A DNA stretch of 64,000 nucleotides, from the NCBI RefSeq assembly GCF_900109225.1, contig NZ_FNZK01000001.1:358800-422799 (forward strand). The letters run 5' to 3'. Below are positions 8,021 through 17,706 of this stretch, piece by piece. Position 1 is the stretch's first letter. Each line of letters starts with the position of its first letter. The stretch is from Propionispira arboris. GTDB taxonomy: Bacteria; Bacillota; Negativicutes; Selenomonadales; Selenomonadaceae. The notes below the pieces were generated by a model, which saw nothing but the letters and a program-made list of their open reading frames with translations, was not told the origin of the DNA and did no database searches. Both the position numbers and the translations under genes were made by a program.

Positions 8021-10192
8021 TTAATGGATTTTATATTTTGCGATAACTGCTTGAATCGCACCATACGATGTATCGGGTAAAGCAGTTTTAATAGCGGATA
8101 CGGCTTTTATTGAGCCGATTTTTTTGATGGCATTGAGGATATTTATTTCTGATCCTTCAGGAATAAATTGATCGAGATTGATGTTTTCTTCGGGTCTTTC
8201 AAGCGATAATCGACAAAAATGCTGGATGATTGTGTCGAGTTTTAGCTTACGGGAAGCGGCTATTTCTTTAGCCGTGAAGCCTTGTTTATATAAAGCATAA
8301 GTCTGTTCATACGTAGATACTTTTTCCTGTTTGTTCGTGGTGGTCTTTTTCTTTTTTGTTTCGGTGTTCATTTCCTCGTGGCGGGGAAGCTGCAAATTGG
8401 AAACTGTTTCAGACGATGTTTGTTCTATAATAACCCGTAAAAAAAGGTCGCCGTATTTTTCTAATTTACGTTCGCCAATCCCTTTTACCTGACGCATATC
8501 TTGTAAGGTAAGGGGAAGCTGGCTGCACATGTCCTGCAAGGTAGCATCAGAAAATACAAGATAAGGTGGAACATTGTCTTTGGCAGCCAGTTCTTTACGC
8601 AGTGTACGCAGGGTTTGAAATAATGAAGAATCAATATTGGCTTTGCGTTCTTTACTGATTTTTTGCCATACAGAGGATTGACCTTTCATGACAGCATAGG
8701 CATTTTGTGTCAATTTGACAACAGGGTATTCGCTTTCTGTTAAGGTTAAATATTGTGTGGCAGCGAGGCGCTGAATAATGAGTTTAATATCTTTTACAGT
8801 GCGTTCACTGAGAATCCCATAAGTGGAGATTGTATCAAAGTGAAATTTTAATACATTTTTGTTTTGTGATCCTTTTAATACATCTGCAATCATGGTGATA
8901 CCAAAACGTTCATTCATCCGATAGATACAAGAAAAAATTTTCTGGGCATCAACGGTGATGTCTACGAGTTCTGATTCATCATTACAATTGCTGCAATTAT
9001 CACAAGTGTCAGGTGCTTTTGTTTCGCCAAAATACTGGACTATGAATTTACGCAAGCAGTCAGGGGTATGACAATAATCCACCATGGTTTGCAGCTTGCC
9101 AAATTCATGTGCCTTACGTTCTTCGTTTTCAGTTGAGACATCAATAAGAAATTTTTGTGTCATCGTATCTTGGGGACTAAATAGCAGGATGCATTCACCA
9201 GGTTCACCGTCACGCCCGCTGCGCCCTGCTTCTTGATAATAGGCTTCAATATTTTTTGGCATATTATAATGAATGACATAGCGTACATTTGATTTATCAA
9301 TACCCATACCAAAGGCGTTGGTTGCAACCATAACCTGAATATTATCATAGAGATAATCATCTTGCTGGCGAGTTCGTTCCATATCGGAAATTCCGGCATG
9401 GTAATGACCGGCTTTTAATCCTTTTTGCGACAAAAGTTCATAAATAGAGTCGACCTCTTTACGGGTGGCTGCATAAATAATGCCGGATTGATCGGCATGG
9501 TTTTTGACATAATTAATAATATATTTCTTTTTATCTTCACCGCGCAATACGCTGAAATACAGATTGGGGCGATCAAAACCATTAACTTGTACGTTAGGGT
9601 GATCCAAACCCAGCAGCATAATAATATCGTCTTTTACTTCAGGGGTAGCTGTCGCTGTAAAAGCACTGATGATTGGTCGACTTTTGAGGGAATGGATAAA
9701 GGGGGTGATTTGTTGATAACTGGGCCGGAAATCATGGCCCCATTGCGAAAGACAATGCGCTTCGTCAATTGCCAGCATGCTGATTGTTATTTTATTTAAA
9801 ATGGATTGGAAATAATCAGTAGAAAGGCGTTCCGGGGCTACATAAACCAGTTTGTATCTATTTTCACTGATATCGTAAAGCCGACGGCTGACTTCGCTGC
9901 TGGCAAGGGAACTGTTAATATAGGTTGCCGGGATTCCCTGCTGCGCGAGTGCATCTACCTGATCTTTCATTAGTGAGATGAGAGGTGATACAACGAGTGT
10001 AATGCCGGGCAGGATCAGGGCTGGTATCTGAAAACAAATTGATTTTCCCGCTCCGGTAGGCATGATCGCTACAGTATCTTTACCTTGCAGCAAATTGACT
10101 ATAATATTTTCCTGGCCGGGACGAAAGGCGTCATAACCATAGAATTTTTTTAAGATTGTAAGAGCTTGTTTAAGCATAGATGTAAAAAACAT
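8021..10192 (-). CDS. recQ: ATP-dependent DNA helicase RecQ
   Basis: A 723-residue 3'-5' DNA helicase for recombination and repair. The helicase core has MPTGAGKS (Walker A), DEAHCLSQWGHDFRP (motif II plus the RecQ aromatic loop), ATATATPEV and QEAGRSGRDG (motif VI). The RecQ zinc-binding Cys cluster follows (CHTPDCLRKF and CDNCSNC), then the winged-helix RQC, an HRDC domain (about 520-595) and a C-terminal HTH extension (about 630-720) found in Firmicute RecQ proteins. The first ATG (10190-10192) directly abuts AGAAAGG, leaving no spacing; MLKQALTI, five codons in, is an alternative start with distant ribosome site. It is transcribed alone, towards the large inverted repeat. Confidence 0.95.
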   Translation of the reverse strand: MFFTSMLKQALTILKKFYGYDAFRPGQENIIVNLLQGKDTVAIMPTGAGKSICFQIPALILPGITLVVSPLISLMKDQVDALAQQGIPATYINSSLASSEVSRRLYDISENRYKLVYVAPERLSTDYFQSILNKITISMLAIDEAHCLSQWGHDFRPSYQQITPFIHSLKSRPIISAFTATATPEVKDDIIMLLGLDHPNVQVNGFDRPNLYFSVLRGEDKKKYIINYVKNHADQSGIIYAATRKEVDSIYELLSQKGLKAGHYHAGISDMERTRQQDDYLYDNIQVMVATNAFGMGIDKSNVRYVIHYNMPKNIEAYYQEAGRSGRDGEPGECILLFSPQDTMTQKFLIDVSTENEERKAHEFGKLQTMVDYCHTPDCLRKFIVQYFGETKAPDTCDNCSNCNDESELVDITVDAQKIFSCIYRMNERFGITMIADVLKGSQNKNVLKFHFDTISTYGILSERTVKDIKLIIQRLAATQYLTLTESEYPVVKLTQNAYAVMKGQSSVWQKISKERKANIDSSLFQTLRTLRKELAAKDNVPPYLVFSDATLQDMCSQLPLTLQDMRQVKGIGERKLEKYGDLFLRVIIEQTSSETVSNLQLPRHEEMNTETKKKKTTTNKQEKVSTYEQTYALYKQGFTAKEIAASRKLKLDTIIQHFCRLSLERPEENINLDQFIPEGSEINILNAIKKIGSIKAVSAIKTALPDTSYGAIQAVIAKYKIH

Positions 10193-10210
10193 CCTTTCTA
10201 TTTTATGTAT

Positions 10211-10260
10211 ATATACAAGTTACATTAAATATTATATATCCCATTCCTGGCAGACTGATA
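10211..10260. repeat. Dispersed repeat, deleted form (copy B)
   Basis: ACAAGTTACATTAAATATTA matches the outer part of the left arm of copy A. It is joined directly to CCCATTCCTGGCAGACTGAT, which resembles the inner part of the right arm. The middle of the element appears deleted. Confidence 0.5.
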
Positions 10261-10407
10261 AGCTAGCCACAATTTTTTTAAAATGCATTCTACAGTATCT
10301 ATTTCTTTATTAGTATAGCAGAAACCTTCTAATTTGTAGCCGGATGCTTGATTTTGTACTATACTGTAAGAAAGAGTAGATAGGAGCAGAACAAATATTT
10401 TTAACAG

Positions 10408-10441
10408 GCAATGTAATCCGTTCAGTTTACATTGCAATTTT
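10408..10441 (+). terminator. Orphan intrinsic terminator upstream of tolC operon
   Basis: GCAATGTAA / TTACATTGC is a perfect 9-base stem with a 10-base loop followed by AATTTTT. No plus-strand gene precedes it, so it is either an attenuator for the downstream export operon or the end of a short RNA. Confidence 0.6.
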
Positions 10442-10544
10442 TATGAGTATTTCTAATAACAGTCAAAGGCGTTTCAAAGAAATGCGCTTTAGAATAGTAG
10501 CGTATTGGTAATTGTAAACGGGAAGCGAAGGGGTGTAAGAAAAG

Positions 10545-11825
10545 ATGATGAGGAAATCATGTTTAAAACGAGTCGTGCTGTTATTTGCGGGTTGTTTTTT
10601 GTGGAATATATCATTAGGTGCATGTGCAGCTTTGTCATTAGATGAAGCGGTAGCCATGGCATTGAATCAAAATCCACAAATTAAGATTGCCGCCAAAGGG
10701 GAAGAAAAAGCAGCGGCTAATCTGAATGCTGCCAAAGGGGCGAATGGATTTTCTATTTCAGCCAGCAGTAAATTTAGCATCAGCGATGGTGCTGATCAAA
10801 TTTATACCAATGGAAATAGCAATGGCATTACCGCATCTATGCCGCTTTATACAGGCGGGAAAAATGAACTAAATATTGATAGCAAGAAAGATGCGATTAC
10901 GACCAGTGAACTAAATACGGCGCGTACTCAAGAAAATATCGTACTTGATACGATTAAGGCATACTATGATATTCTTGAAGCAAAAAAAACAGTAGATGTG
11001 GATCAAGAATCTGTCGACAATTATCAAGCTCATCTAACGAATGTACAGCAGCTTTATGCGGCTGGCAGTAAAGCCCGGGTGGAAGTACTTCGTTCGGATG
11101 TAGAATTGTCTAATGCCAGGCAAACTTTGATCAAGGCCCAAAATTCTTATGACATTGCTGTAAGTACATTAAAAAATATAATCAAGATGGATCGCGATGA
11201 ACCGCTAAGTCTTACGGATGACTTTTCGTATCGTGTTTTTGATAAAGACCTGTATAGTTGTTTGGATTATGCTATGGTAAATCGTAAAGATCTGCAAGCG
11301 GCGAAGCTTGCAGTTAGTGTAGCTGAACGGGATATTGATATCGCCGCAGCGGATAAAAAGCCGCAAGTTGACGTATCGGTTAGCACGAGCTGGGATAAAC
11401 AGGTTTTGCCGAGTTCTAGTGATTATAATTATACAGCTGGTGTATCAGCAAGCTGGAATTTATTTGATAGCAACGTAACCAATTCAAATATAAAAGCAGC
11501 AAAAGTTGCGGTGGAAGAAGCAACACTTGAACTGGAAAAAGAACAAGATGATGTGGATCTTGCCGTTCGGCAGGCATACCTAAATATGAAAGAAGCTGAA
11601 AAACGTTTCACGTCTACTGCGAATGCAATAAAACAGGCCCAAGAAGACAATTATATTGCTAATGAAAAATATAAAGCTGGTGAAGGTTTAATGCTGGATA
11701 TCATTGATGCGCAGCTGGCATTATCAACAGCGCAACTCAATTATATAAGTGCCCAATATGATTATGCACGATATAAAGCAACGTTGGAAAATGTTATGGG
11801 ATTACGTGATGGGGTGACAAAATGA
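10545..11825 (+). CDS. tolC: TolC-family outer-membrane efflux protein
   Basis: A 426-residue outer-membrane channel component with a signal peptide (cleavage around residues 28-30, GACAA). It has the two repeated outer-membrane efflux domains: LDEAVAMALNQNPQIK opens the first helix, and the second repeat begins near DYAMVNRKDLQAA. The Ala/Gln-rich alpha-helical barrel and short beta segments are typical of TolC. The stop overlaps the start of the adaptor gene by four bases, so translation is coupled. With the adaptor and MacB-type ATPase/permease that follow, it should form a tripartite exporter. Its presence shows the cell has an outer membrane. Confidence 0.9.
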   Translation: MMRKSCLKRVVLLFAGCFLWNISLGACAALSLDEAVAMALNQNPQIKIAAKGEEKAAANLNAAKGANGFSISASSKFSISDGADQIYTNGNSNGITASMPLYTGGKNELNIDSKKDAITTSELNTARTQENIVLDTIKAYYDILEAKKTVDVDQESVDNYQAHLTNVQQLYAAGSKARVEVLRSDVELSNARQTLIKAQNSYDIAVSTLKNIIKMDRDEPLSLTDDFSYRVFDKDLYSCLDYAMVNRKDLQAAKLAVSVAERDIDIAAADKKPQVDVSVSTSWDKQVLPSSSDYNYTAGVSASWNLFDSNVTNSNIKAAKVAVEEATLELEKEQDDVDLAVRQAYLNMKEAEKRFTSTANAIKQAQEDNYIANEKYKAGEGLMLDIIDAQLALSTAQLNYISAQYDYARYKATLENVMGLRDGVTK

Positions 11826-12952
11826 TGAAAAAAATAAAGTTGAAGTGGATTGTTATTCTTGTTTTCATTTTGCTTATAATAAGTGCTGGCGGGTATTATT
11901 ATTATCAACAGCAGCTGGCAGCTAAAAATAGTTTGGCAGTTGAAACGGTAGCTGTTGCACGAATGAATATGAAGTCCGTGGTTTCGGCAACCGGCACTAT
12001 AAAGCCAGTTCAATCCGTAGAGGTTAGTCCCAAGATTACGGCTCGTATCAAGTCGGTTCCGGTCAAAGAAAATGATTTAGTAACCGCTGGACAGACGGTG
12101 GCAATACTGGAAGATAAAGAACTCGAAACGGAAAAAGCCGAAGCGGAATATAAAGTGACAAATACAAGAGCAAAATATAAACGTATTTCTTATCTACAAT
12201 CGATTGGTGCAAAGTCTGATGAGGATCTCGAAGATGCCCTGTATAATTATCAGACGGCACAAAGCGCTCTGGAGGGTGTTCAATATAATATTGATGAAAC
12301 GATTATTGTAGCACCGATGGATGGGATGGTAGTCGGTCAGCCAAAAACGCCAGGTACAATGGCTGTTCAGGGCAATAGCAGTCCAACTGTGATTATGAGG
12401 ATTGCTGATTTGTCACAGAAACAAATCAATGCTAAAGTTGATGAAACAGATATCGGTAATATAAAAATTGGGCAAAAGGCAACTTTTACTGTAGATGCGT
12501 ATAGTGGAAAAACATTCACGGGTACGGTGGCTAAAATTTCACAAACCGATACGAGTGATACCTGGGATACGGAATCAAGTAGTACAACAACCTCGTCATC
12601 TTCGACTACAGCCAGTGTAATTTATTACAGTGTTACTTTGGATGTGGATGATTCAGATAATTTATTAAAACCGGCGATGACTGCCAGAGTTGAAATTAAT
12701 ACAGCAGACAAAGAAAATACATTGGCTGTACCATTAACCGCATTGAAAACAAACAATAGCGGCTCGTATGTTGTTTTGGTAAAGCCAGATGGCTCAACTG
12801 AAAATAGAACGGTAACAACAGGCATTTACAGTGATGAATTTGTTGAAATTGTCGATGGGCTCGATGAGGGCGACCAGGTGTCGATCGAATATAAAGCAGG
12901 CGCAGCAACAACGACAAAAAAGTCATCAAGCCAAGGACCGCCGCCAATGTAG
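11822..12952 (+). CDS. macA: Periplasmic adaptor (membrane fusion) protein, MacA-like
   Basis: A 376-residue inner-membrane-anchored adaptor. One N-terminal membrane helix (residues about 8-27) is followed by a lipoyl/barrel-sandwich half (SVEVSPKITARIKSVPVKEN), a short alpha-helical hairpin, a second lipoyl half (TIIVAPMDGMVVGQP) and beta-barrel domains. A Ser/Thr-rich stretch (SSSTTTSSSSTTAS) inside the barrel region and a Ser/Pro tail are low-complexity oddities. It lies between tolC (4-base overlap) and the MacB ATPase (19-base gap), so it should bridge the transporter to the outer-membrane channel. Substrate could be a macrolide, peptide, lipid or siderophore. Confidence 0.9.
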   Translation: MMKKIKLKWIVILVFILLIISAGGYYYYQQQLAAKNSLAVETVAVARMNMKSVVSATGTIKPVQSVEVSPKITARIKSVPVKENDLVTAGQTVAILEDKELETEKAEAEYKVTNTRAKYKRISYLQSIGAKSDEDLEDALYNYQTAQSALEGVQYNIDETIIVAPMDGMVVGQPKTPGTMAVQGNSSPTVIMRIADLSQKQINAKVDETDIGNIKIGQKATFTVDAYSGKTFTGTVAKISQTDTSDTWDTESSSTTTSSSSTTASVIYYSVTLDVDDSDNLLKPAMTARVEINTADKENTLAVPLTALKTNNSGSYVVLVKPDGSTENRTVTTGIYSDEFVEIVDGLDEGDQVSIEYKAGAATTTKKSSSQGPPPM

Positions 12953-12971
12953 TAGGGGGGAGAAATAAATT

Positions 12972-13670
12972 ATGACAATTCGTCTTTCTGGCATCAAAAA
13001 GATTTATCAAATTGGCGATCAGACTGTAGCTGCACTCGATGGCATTGATCTGCATATAAAAAAAGGTGAATTTTCCGCTTTAATGGGACCGTCTGGTTCT
13101 GGTAAATCAACGCTGATGAATATATTAGGCTGTCTTGATCGTCCAACGGTTGGTTCATATGAACTCGACGGGGAAGAAGTTGCTAAACTTGGTGATGATG
13201 AACTGGCTGTGACGCGTAATAAAAAAATCGGATTTGTATTTCAAAATTTCAATCTTTTATCGAGAATTAGTGCTTGGGAAAATGTTGCGTTACCACTCGT
13301 TTATGCAGGCGTTCCCAAAAAAGAACGTATGGAGAAGGCAGCTTATTTTTTAGATGCGGTTGGTCTTGGATCGCGGCGCGATCATCAACCAAATGAGCTT
13401 TCGGGGGGGCAGCGACAGCGGGTAGCAATTGCTCGGGCGTTGGTAAATGATCCGCGGATTATTATGGCAGATGAACCAACAGGGAATTTGGATACGAAAT
13501 CCAGTACGGAAATCATGGAGATATTTCGCAAGCTTCATGCAGAGGGGAAAACGATTATTTTAGTTACACATGAACCAGAAATAGCAACCTATGCAAGTCG
13601 TCAGCTATTAGTGCGTGATGGTAAAATTACACGCGATGAGGGTAAGGGGGTTGTTATGGATGTTGTTTAG
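12972..13670 (+). CDS. MacB-type ABC transporter ATPase
   Basis: A 232-residue ATPase of the LolD/MacB/FtsE class. It shows Walker [11 protein letters not shown]-loop FVFQNFNLL, signature [15 protein letters not shown], Walker [14 protein letters not shown] and the H-loop in [10 protein letters not shown]. It is encoded separately from its permease, whereas Escherichia coli MacB fuses both. The ribosome site is GGGGGGAG. Its 3' end overlaps the permease start by 11 bases. It powers export through the adaptor and TolC-like channel encoded just upstream. Confidence 0.92.
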   Translation: MTIRLSGIKKIYQIGDQTVAALDGIDLHIKKGEFSALMGPSGSGKSTLMNILGCLDRPTVGSYELDGEEVAKLGDDELAVTRNKKIGFVFQNFNLLSRISAWENVALPLVYAGVPKKERMEKAAYFLDAVGLGSRRDHQPNELSGGQRQRVAIARALVNDPRIIMADEPTGNLDTKSSTEIMEIFRKLHAEGKTIILVTHEPEIATYASRQLLVRDGKITRDEGKGVVMDVV

Positions 13671-14877
13671 TGAAAGTATCCGCATAGCAATTACGGCTCT
13701 TTTGGCGAATAAATTACGGTCTATATTGACCATGCTGGGAATTATTATTGGCGTTGGTGCAGTCATTGCTATGGTATCGATTGGCATGGGAGTCCGGCAG
13801 CAAGTTCAGACTTCCATTGCCAGTTTGGGCAGCAATATGTTGATTGTCTCACCAGGATCTTCTTCTTCGGGTGGGGTTCGAGGTGCTGCCGGATCAAATG
13901 TAAAACTTAAATTAGATGATTCAGATGCGATTAAAAATAAAATTAAAAATATAGATTATGTATCGCCAACGGTAAGCAGTTCTTATCAGGTGGTAAATGG
14001 CAATCAGAATTGGAACACGACTGTACAGGGTGTTACACCGGAGTTTTTGCTGATTCGTTCCCTGACAGTTGGATCGGGGTCCTTTATTACAAATGCGGAT
14101 TTAACTTCCAGAAATCGAGTTGCCGTGATTGGAAAAACAGTTGCTTCAAATTTATTCAGCGATATGAATCCTGTTGGGCAAAATGTCCGCATTAACAATA
14201 CACCTTATAAAATTATTGGTGTTCTCGAAAGCAAGGGGCAGTCTTCCATGGGACAGGATCAAGATGATATTGTGATTGTTCCACTTACTACGGGGCAGGA
14301 GCGTCTTATGGGAATTACGTATGTGAAGTCAATTAATATTCAGGTATCTGATCCGGAGAAAATGGATCAGGTACAAAGTGAAATTGAAACACTGCTGCGA
14401 CAACGGCATCGTATTCTTAGTGATAAAGACGATGACTTTACTGTGCGAAACTTAACCAGTCTTATGGAAACTATGACGCAGACTACTACGATGATTACAC
14501 TGCTTCTGGGAAGTGTTGCTGCTATTTCACTGCTTGTGGGCGGAATTGGCATTATGAATATCATGATGGTGTCGGTTACTGAAAGAACGAGAGAAATCGG
14601 TATACGTAAAGCTTTAGGGGCTACATTTCAAAATATTATGATGCAGTTTTTGATTGAATCGGTAGTTATCGGAGTAATTGGCGGAATCATTGGCATTGTT
14701 TTTGGCTGCCTGGCGGCGATGGCAATCTCTAAATTTGGCGGCTTTACAACGGTAATTACAGTTGCTCCAATTTTGTTATCGTTTGGTTTTTCGGTTGGAA
14801 TTGGTTTGTTTTTCGGCATTTATCCGGCCAGAAAAGCAGCTCTTTTAGATCCAATTGATGCACTTCGTTATGAATAA
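13660..14877 (+). CDS. MacB-type ABC transporter permease (FtsX domain)
   Basis: A 405-residue permease. The first membrane helix (RSILTMLGIIIGVGAVIAMV) is followed by a large periplasmic MacB-PCD domain (about residues 50-260) and three C-terminal helices of the FtsX domain with the conserved TERTREIGIRKALGA segment. The ATG at 13660 is preceded by AAGGGGG; a longer start at 13615 would add 15 unlikely residues. It forms a mechanotransmission-type exporter with the ATPase before it. A dispersed repeat arm and then a bidirectional terminator lie downstream. Confidence 0.9.
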   Translation: MLFSESIRIAITALLANKLRSILTMLGIIIGVGAVIAMVSIGMGVRQQVQTSIASLGSNMLIVSPGSSSSGGVRGAAGSNVKLKLDDSDAIKNKIKNIDYVSPTVSSSYQVVNGNQNWNTTVQGVTPEFLLIRSLTVGSGSFITNADLTSRNRVAVIGKTVASNLFSDMNPVGQNVRINNTPYKIIGVLESKGQSSMGQDQDDIVIVPLTTGQERLMGITYVKSINIQVSDPEKMDQVQSEIETLLRQRHRILSDKDDDFTVRNLTSLMETMTQTTTMITLLLGSVAAISLLVGGIGIMNIMMVSVTERTREIGIRKALGATFQNIMMQFLIESVVIGVIGGIIGIVFGCLAAMAISKFGGFTTVITVAPILLSFGFSVGIGLFFGIYPARKAALLDPIDALRYE

Positions 14878-14947
14878 GAATGGTTTACAGGCCGATAATC
14901 TGCCTGTCAGTCTGTTGTAGGGTCATCGTTGGACTTTCTAATCCTCA

Positions 14948-15006
14948 CCCTATACCCCATTCCTGACGATTGCCATATAGAATATTTAATGCAAAAACTT
15001 ATAATA
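14948..15006 (+). repeat. Dispersed repeat, single arm (copy C)
   Basis: Starts CCCTATACCCCATTCCTGAC, continues with the shared word CATATAGAATATTTAATGCA and ends near AACTTATAAT. It differs from copy D (20131) at only a few positions. It sits between the end of the exporter operon and a bidirectional terminator. Confidence 0.75.
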
Positions 15007-15012
15007 GATACA

Positions 15013-15046
15013 AAAAGAAGCCGACCTTCACAGGTCGGCTTCTTTT
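15013..15046. terminator. Bidirectional intrinsic terminator
   Basis: Perfect 15-base stem (AAAAGAAGCCGACCT and its complement) with a TCAC loop and A/T tracts on both sides. It ends the rightward exporter operon and the leftward outer-membrane protein gene. Confidence 0.9.
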
Positions 15047-15058
15047 GTTATGTAGTTA

Positions 15059-15559
15059 TTAAAATTTCATGGTAGCGCCAACACCAATACCGTTTTCATT
15101 ATGGGCATGGTCTGGATTAAAAGAGTGGTAATTGATGTTAAGATCAACATTTGCAACTAAAGCAACATTGACACCAACTTGAGTTTCATTGAAATCAGAA
15201 CCAGCTACATACGAGACATAACCTTCAGCACCCATTACATTTGGTGTATTAACAGCTAAACCACCATAAAAATTACTCTTATCGCCCGGCAATTTGCTGC
15301 GATCCCCAACAATAACACGAACATGATCAACCACATTGACCTGACCATAAATGTCGTTCATACCACCATATTCATCACGATCGACGTATTGATACCCAAG
15401 TGTAAAATTATCAGAAACCTTATGTTCAATGTAAGATTCATTTGTACCGATTCCAATAGCTGTGCCAGTTGGACTCAGATTATTGATTGGAGCAGCAAAT
15501 ACAGTCGTACCTGCACTTAAAGCGAGTAGAGCGGTGAGTGTTAAAATACTTTTTTTCAT
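15059..15559 (-). CDS. Small outer-membrane beta-barrel protein
   Basis: A 166-residue protein with a clear signal peptide (MKKSILTLTALLALSAGTTV, cleaved near VFA-AP). It shows alternating hydrophobic/polar strands and a C-terminal ATMKF ending with the aromatic residue that outer-membrane barrels use for BAM recognition. The mature part, about 145 residues, would give an eight-stranded barrel rather than a trimeric porin. The start is the ATG next to AGGAGGATTCTT. I do not recognise a named family. Relatives in Negativicutes are usually annotated as outer-membrane or YadA/OmpX-like barrels. It is followed by a strong terminator, as expected for an abundant protein. Confidence 0.7.
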   Translation of the reverse strand: MKKSILTLTALLALSAGTTVFAAPINNLSPTGTAIGIGTNESYIEHKVSDNFTLGYQYVDRDEYGGMNDIYGQVNVVDHVRVIVGDRSKLPGDKSNFYGGLAVNTPNVMGAEGYVSYVAGSDFNETQVGVNVALVANVDLNINYHSFNPDHAHNENGIGVGATMKF

Positions 15560-15681
15560 GAAGAATCCTCCTATTTTTTGATTACTCACCATTATAAACC
15601 ATCTTTCTTTGAATTGCATTAGAAAACAACTAATTTGAGACGAATAGTCTATATAATTGCTATGTTTGTTTAAATATGCTT

Positions 15682-16746
15682 TTATTCAGGATTATATTCA
15701 ATTACCTTAATTTTAGGATGAAGATTCATATTGAGGATTTCACCGTCTTCCATTTCAATGAGCGGTAAGGCGGCAAAATCTTTTGGATATTGAATGATTT
15801 TACCTTTACGCTGATCTGACAATAAAACCTGAGAACCAATGAATACTTGTTGTATATTATTTAGAAAAGGAATACAGATTTGGGGATCTAGTGTGGAAAA
15901 CATTTCATTGGTTATTTTTTCGATAGCAGAAAATGGTGTTTGCTTCAGGAATCCTTCACGTTCTGTCGTGATTGTATCATATAAATCAGCCACAGCAACA
16001 ATTTTGGCGTACTCATGGATATCATTTGCTGCTACATTAAATGGAAAACCAGATCCGTCCATCCGTTCATGATGCTGCAAGGCGGCCGATTTTACTCCTT
16101 CGGACAGTTCGGCTTTTTTTGAGAGCAAATGATAGCCATTTAAAGTATGTTGAATATAAATATCGAATTCTTCTTCGGTTAAGTTTTCAATTTGCTTATC
16201 GAGTACGCGTTGTTCCATTTGTGTTTTTCCGATGTCATGTAAGAACCCAGCGAGCACAAGATCTTCAATTTTATTTTTAGAAAAATTCATCCATTTGCCT
16301 AATACACCTGATAAGACTGAAACACGTAACGAATGGTTATAGGCTTCATTATCCATATGTTTTAATTTGTAAAGATAATCTATGACGCCGCTTTCTTTAA
16401 CAAGCGGAACAACAGATGTTTTAACCATTTTTTCAACTTTTTCGACGGGGATGTCTTTTGTTTTGGCGGCTGCATTAAAAATTTCACTTGCGACATGCAA
16501 GACTTCTTCATATTCAGACACAAACGCATTGCTGCGATTTAGAATAGATGCGACATGCTGATAGGTTGAATCAAGTTCATATTCATCCTTAACAAAGACT
16601 GAATCAATACCCAAAAATGTTAAGCGGGTAATATGTGCTTTGGTTAGCATCGTATTTTCTGCGAGTACAACAATTAGTTGACTATTGATAATTGTCCGAG
16701 CCAAAACCATTCCCGGCTGTAATTTGCTAATATTGAGTTTCTTCAT
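15682..16746 (-). CDS. HD-GYP domain cyclic-di-GMP phosphodiesterase
   Basis: A 354-residue cytoplasmic protein. A short N-terminal domain with LQPGMVLARTI (the DUF3391-like start common in such proteins) is followed by an HD-GYP domain from about residue 130. The metal ligands are visible: His138, LHDIGK (His170-Asp171), HTLNGYHLL and HHERMDGSGFP (225-235), then VADLYDTIT. The GYP part reads GFP, a variant found in active enzymes too. It probably degrades c-di-GMP to GMP, complementing the EAL protein at 4.2 kb. A C-terminal PilZ-like or small beta domain of about 60 residues follows. The start has AGGAGGGTCACG upstream. Confidence 0.88.
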   Translation of the reverse strand: MKKLNISKLQPGMVLARTIINSQLIVVLAENTMLTKAHITRLTFLGIDSVFVKDEYELDSTYQHVASILNRSNAFVSEYEEVLHVASEIFNAAAKTKDIPVEKVEKMVKTSVVPLVKESGVIDYLYKLKHMDNEAYNHSLRVSVLSGVLGKWMNFSKNKIEDLVLAGFLHDIGKTQMEQRVLDKQIENLTEEEFDIYIQHTLNGYHLLSKKAELSEGVKSAALQHHERMDGSGFPFNVAANDIHEYAKIVAVADLYDTITTEREGFLKQTPFSAIEKITNEMFSTLDPQICIPFLNNIQQVFIGSQVLLSDQRKGKIIQYPKDFAALPLIEMEDGEILNMNLHPKIKVIEYNPE

Positions 16747-16948
16747 CGTGACCCTCCTCTAAAGTACTAGAATTTTTTATAAGAAAATTAAAAATGCAAA
16801 ATTTCACGCAGCGAGATTTTGTCAATATATCTTATGTTCTCCACAGTGAAAAGATTTTCCTACCAAATTGTTTTAAGTTACGTAATATGAAACAATATGC
16901 CTAGGAAAAAAGGACTTGTGGCATAGAAGGAATGATGAATTGGTATAT

Positions 16949-17452
16949 TTAATTGTTTAAAAGGATTACTTTTTTCCATTCAGCTAAAGCAGAAGCAGGC
17001 AGGTTATAGACAGCAATCGTTTGGTCGTTTAAATAAAAATTGAGACAAATGGAGGAGGCATCTTCAATGGTTGGAACTAATTCCTGAGGAATTAGGATTT
17101 CGGTGAGTCTGACCGTCGAATGGTCAAATGGATAGTTATTCAATCTTTTGGAAACAACGGTTGTTGTTAGTTCGATTACGTCGGTATTATTGAAGGTTAA
17201 AGTTAATTTTGTGTCTGGCGTTAAAATGGTTTTGAAATTTGCATTATAGGCTAATATCGCATAAAGAGTAGAATCAAATTGAATTGTTTTTTGAAAATAC
17301 AGTTTTTTTAAGATGCTTTCATTTTCAATATTAACAGCGCTTGCAATAGATATTCCCTCGTGGAAGGTGTCATATCCTTTAATGATTGTTGCATAACAAG
17401 GGCTAGTTAAAAGAAGAAGACTAAATAGCGTTATTATAAAAATTTTTTTCAT
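16949..17452 (-). CDS. Secreted protein of unknown function
   Basis: A 167-residue protein with a signal peptide (MKKIFIITLFSLLLLTSPCY, cleaved after CYA). The mature part is mainly beta: IQFDSTLYAILAYNANF, TPDTKLTLTFNNTDVIELTT, LPASALAEWKKVI. I see no catalytic motif. The ATG chosen has AAAGAGGTG upstream; an in-frame ATG further up would put 23 polar residues before the signal peptide. It is divergent from the amino-acid ABC transporter and stands alone. It could be a periplasmic or surface protein. Confidence 0.6.
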   Translation of the reverse strand: MKKIFIITLFSLLLLTSPCYATIIKGYDTFHEGISIASAVNIENESILKKLYFQKTIQFDSTLYAILAYNANFKTILTPDTKLTLTFNNTDVIELTTTVVSKRLNNYPFDHSTVRLTEILIPQELVPTIEDASSICLNFYLNDQTIAVYNLPASALAEWKKVILLNN

Positions 17453-17706
17453 CAAAACACCTCTTTCTTTAAATATACCAGTAGCTGGTTTTTCAGTCAA
17501 ATAGAATTGGTTTTTCTTCATAGTAAGTTCATTTTATGAAAAAGTCTGCATTTAAGCGAAAAACAGTGATCTGACGAGAAAATAAAGCTAAATATCAATT
17601 TATAATTTATAAATGCACTATTTTAAAGGTTTCCTATTTTAACGAACTAAAGTATAATCATATTTATAATATTTTCAAGAAATACAATGACGGATGGAGG
17701 CTTTTT

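Larger units (their letters stand above)
10193..10544. other. Intergenic region between recQ and the tolC operon
   Basis: No gene is visible. It holds a partial copy of the dispersed repeat (10211-10260), a possible promoter (TTGTAG, 17-base spacer, TACTAT; 10334-10362) and an intrinsic terminator (10408-10441) with no gene before it on the plus strand. It therefore looks like an attenuated leader of the tolC operon or a short RNA gene. Confidence 0.45.

Noticed and set aside
13615..13660. Upstream ATG for the MacB-type permease
   Set aside because: It adds 15 residues unlike the family, while ATG 13660 has an AAGGGGG site.
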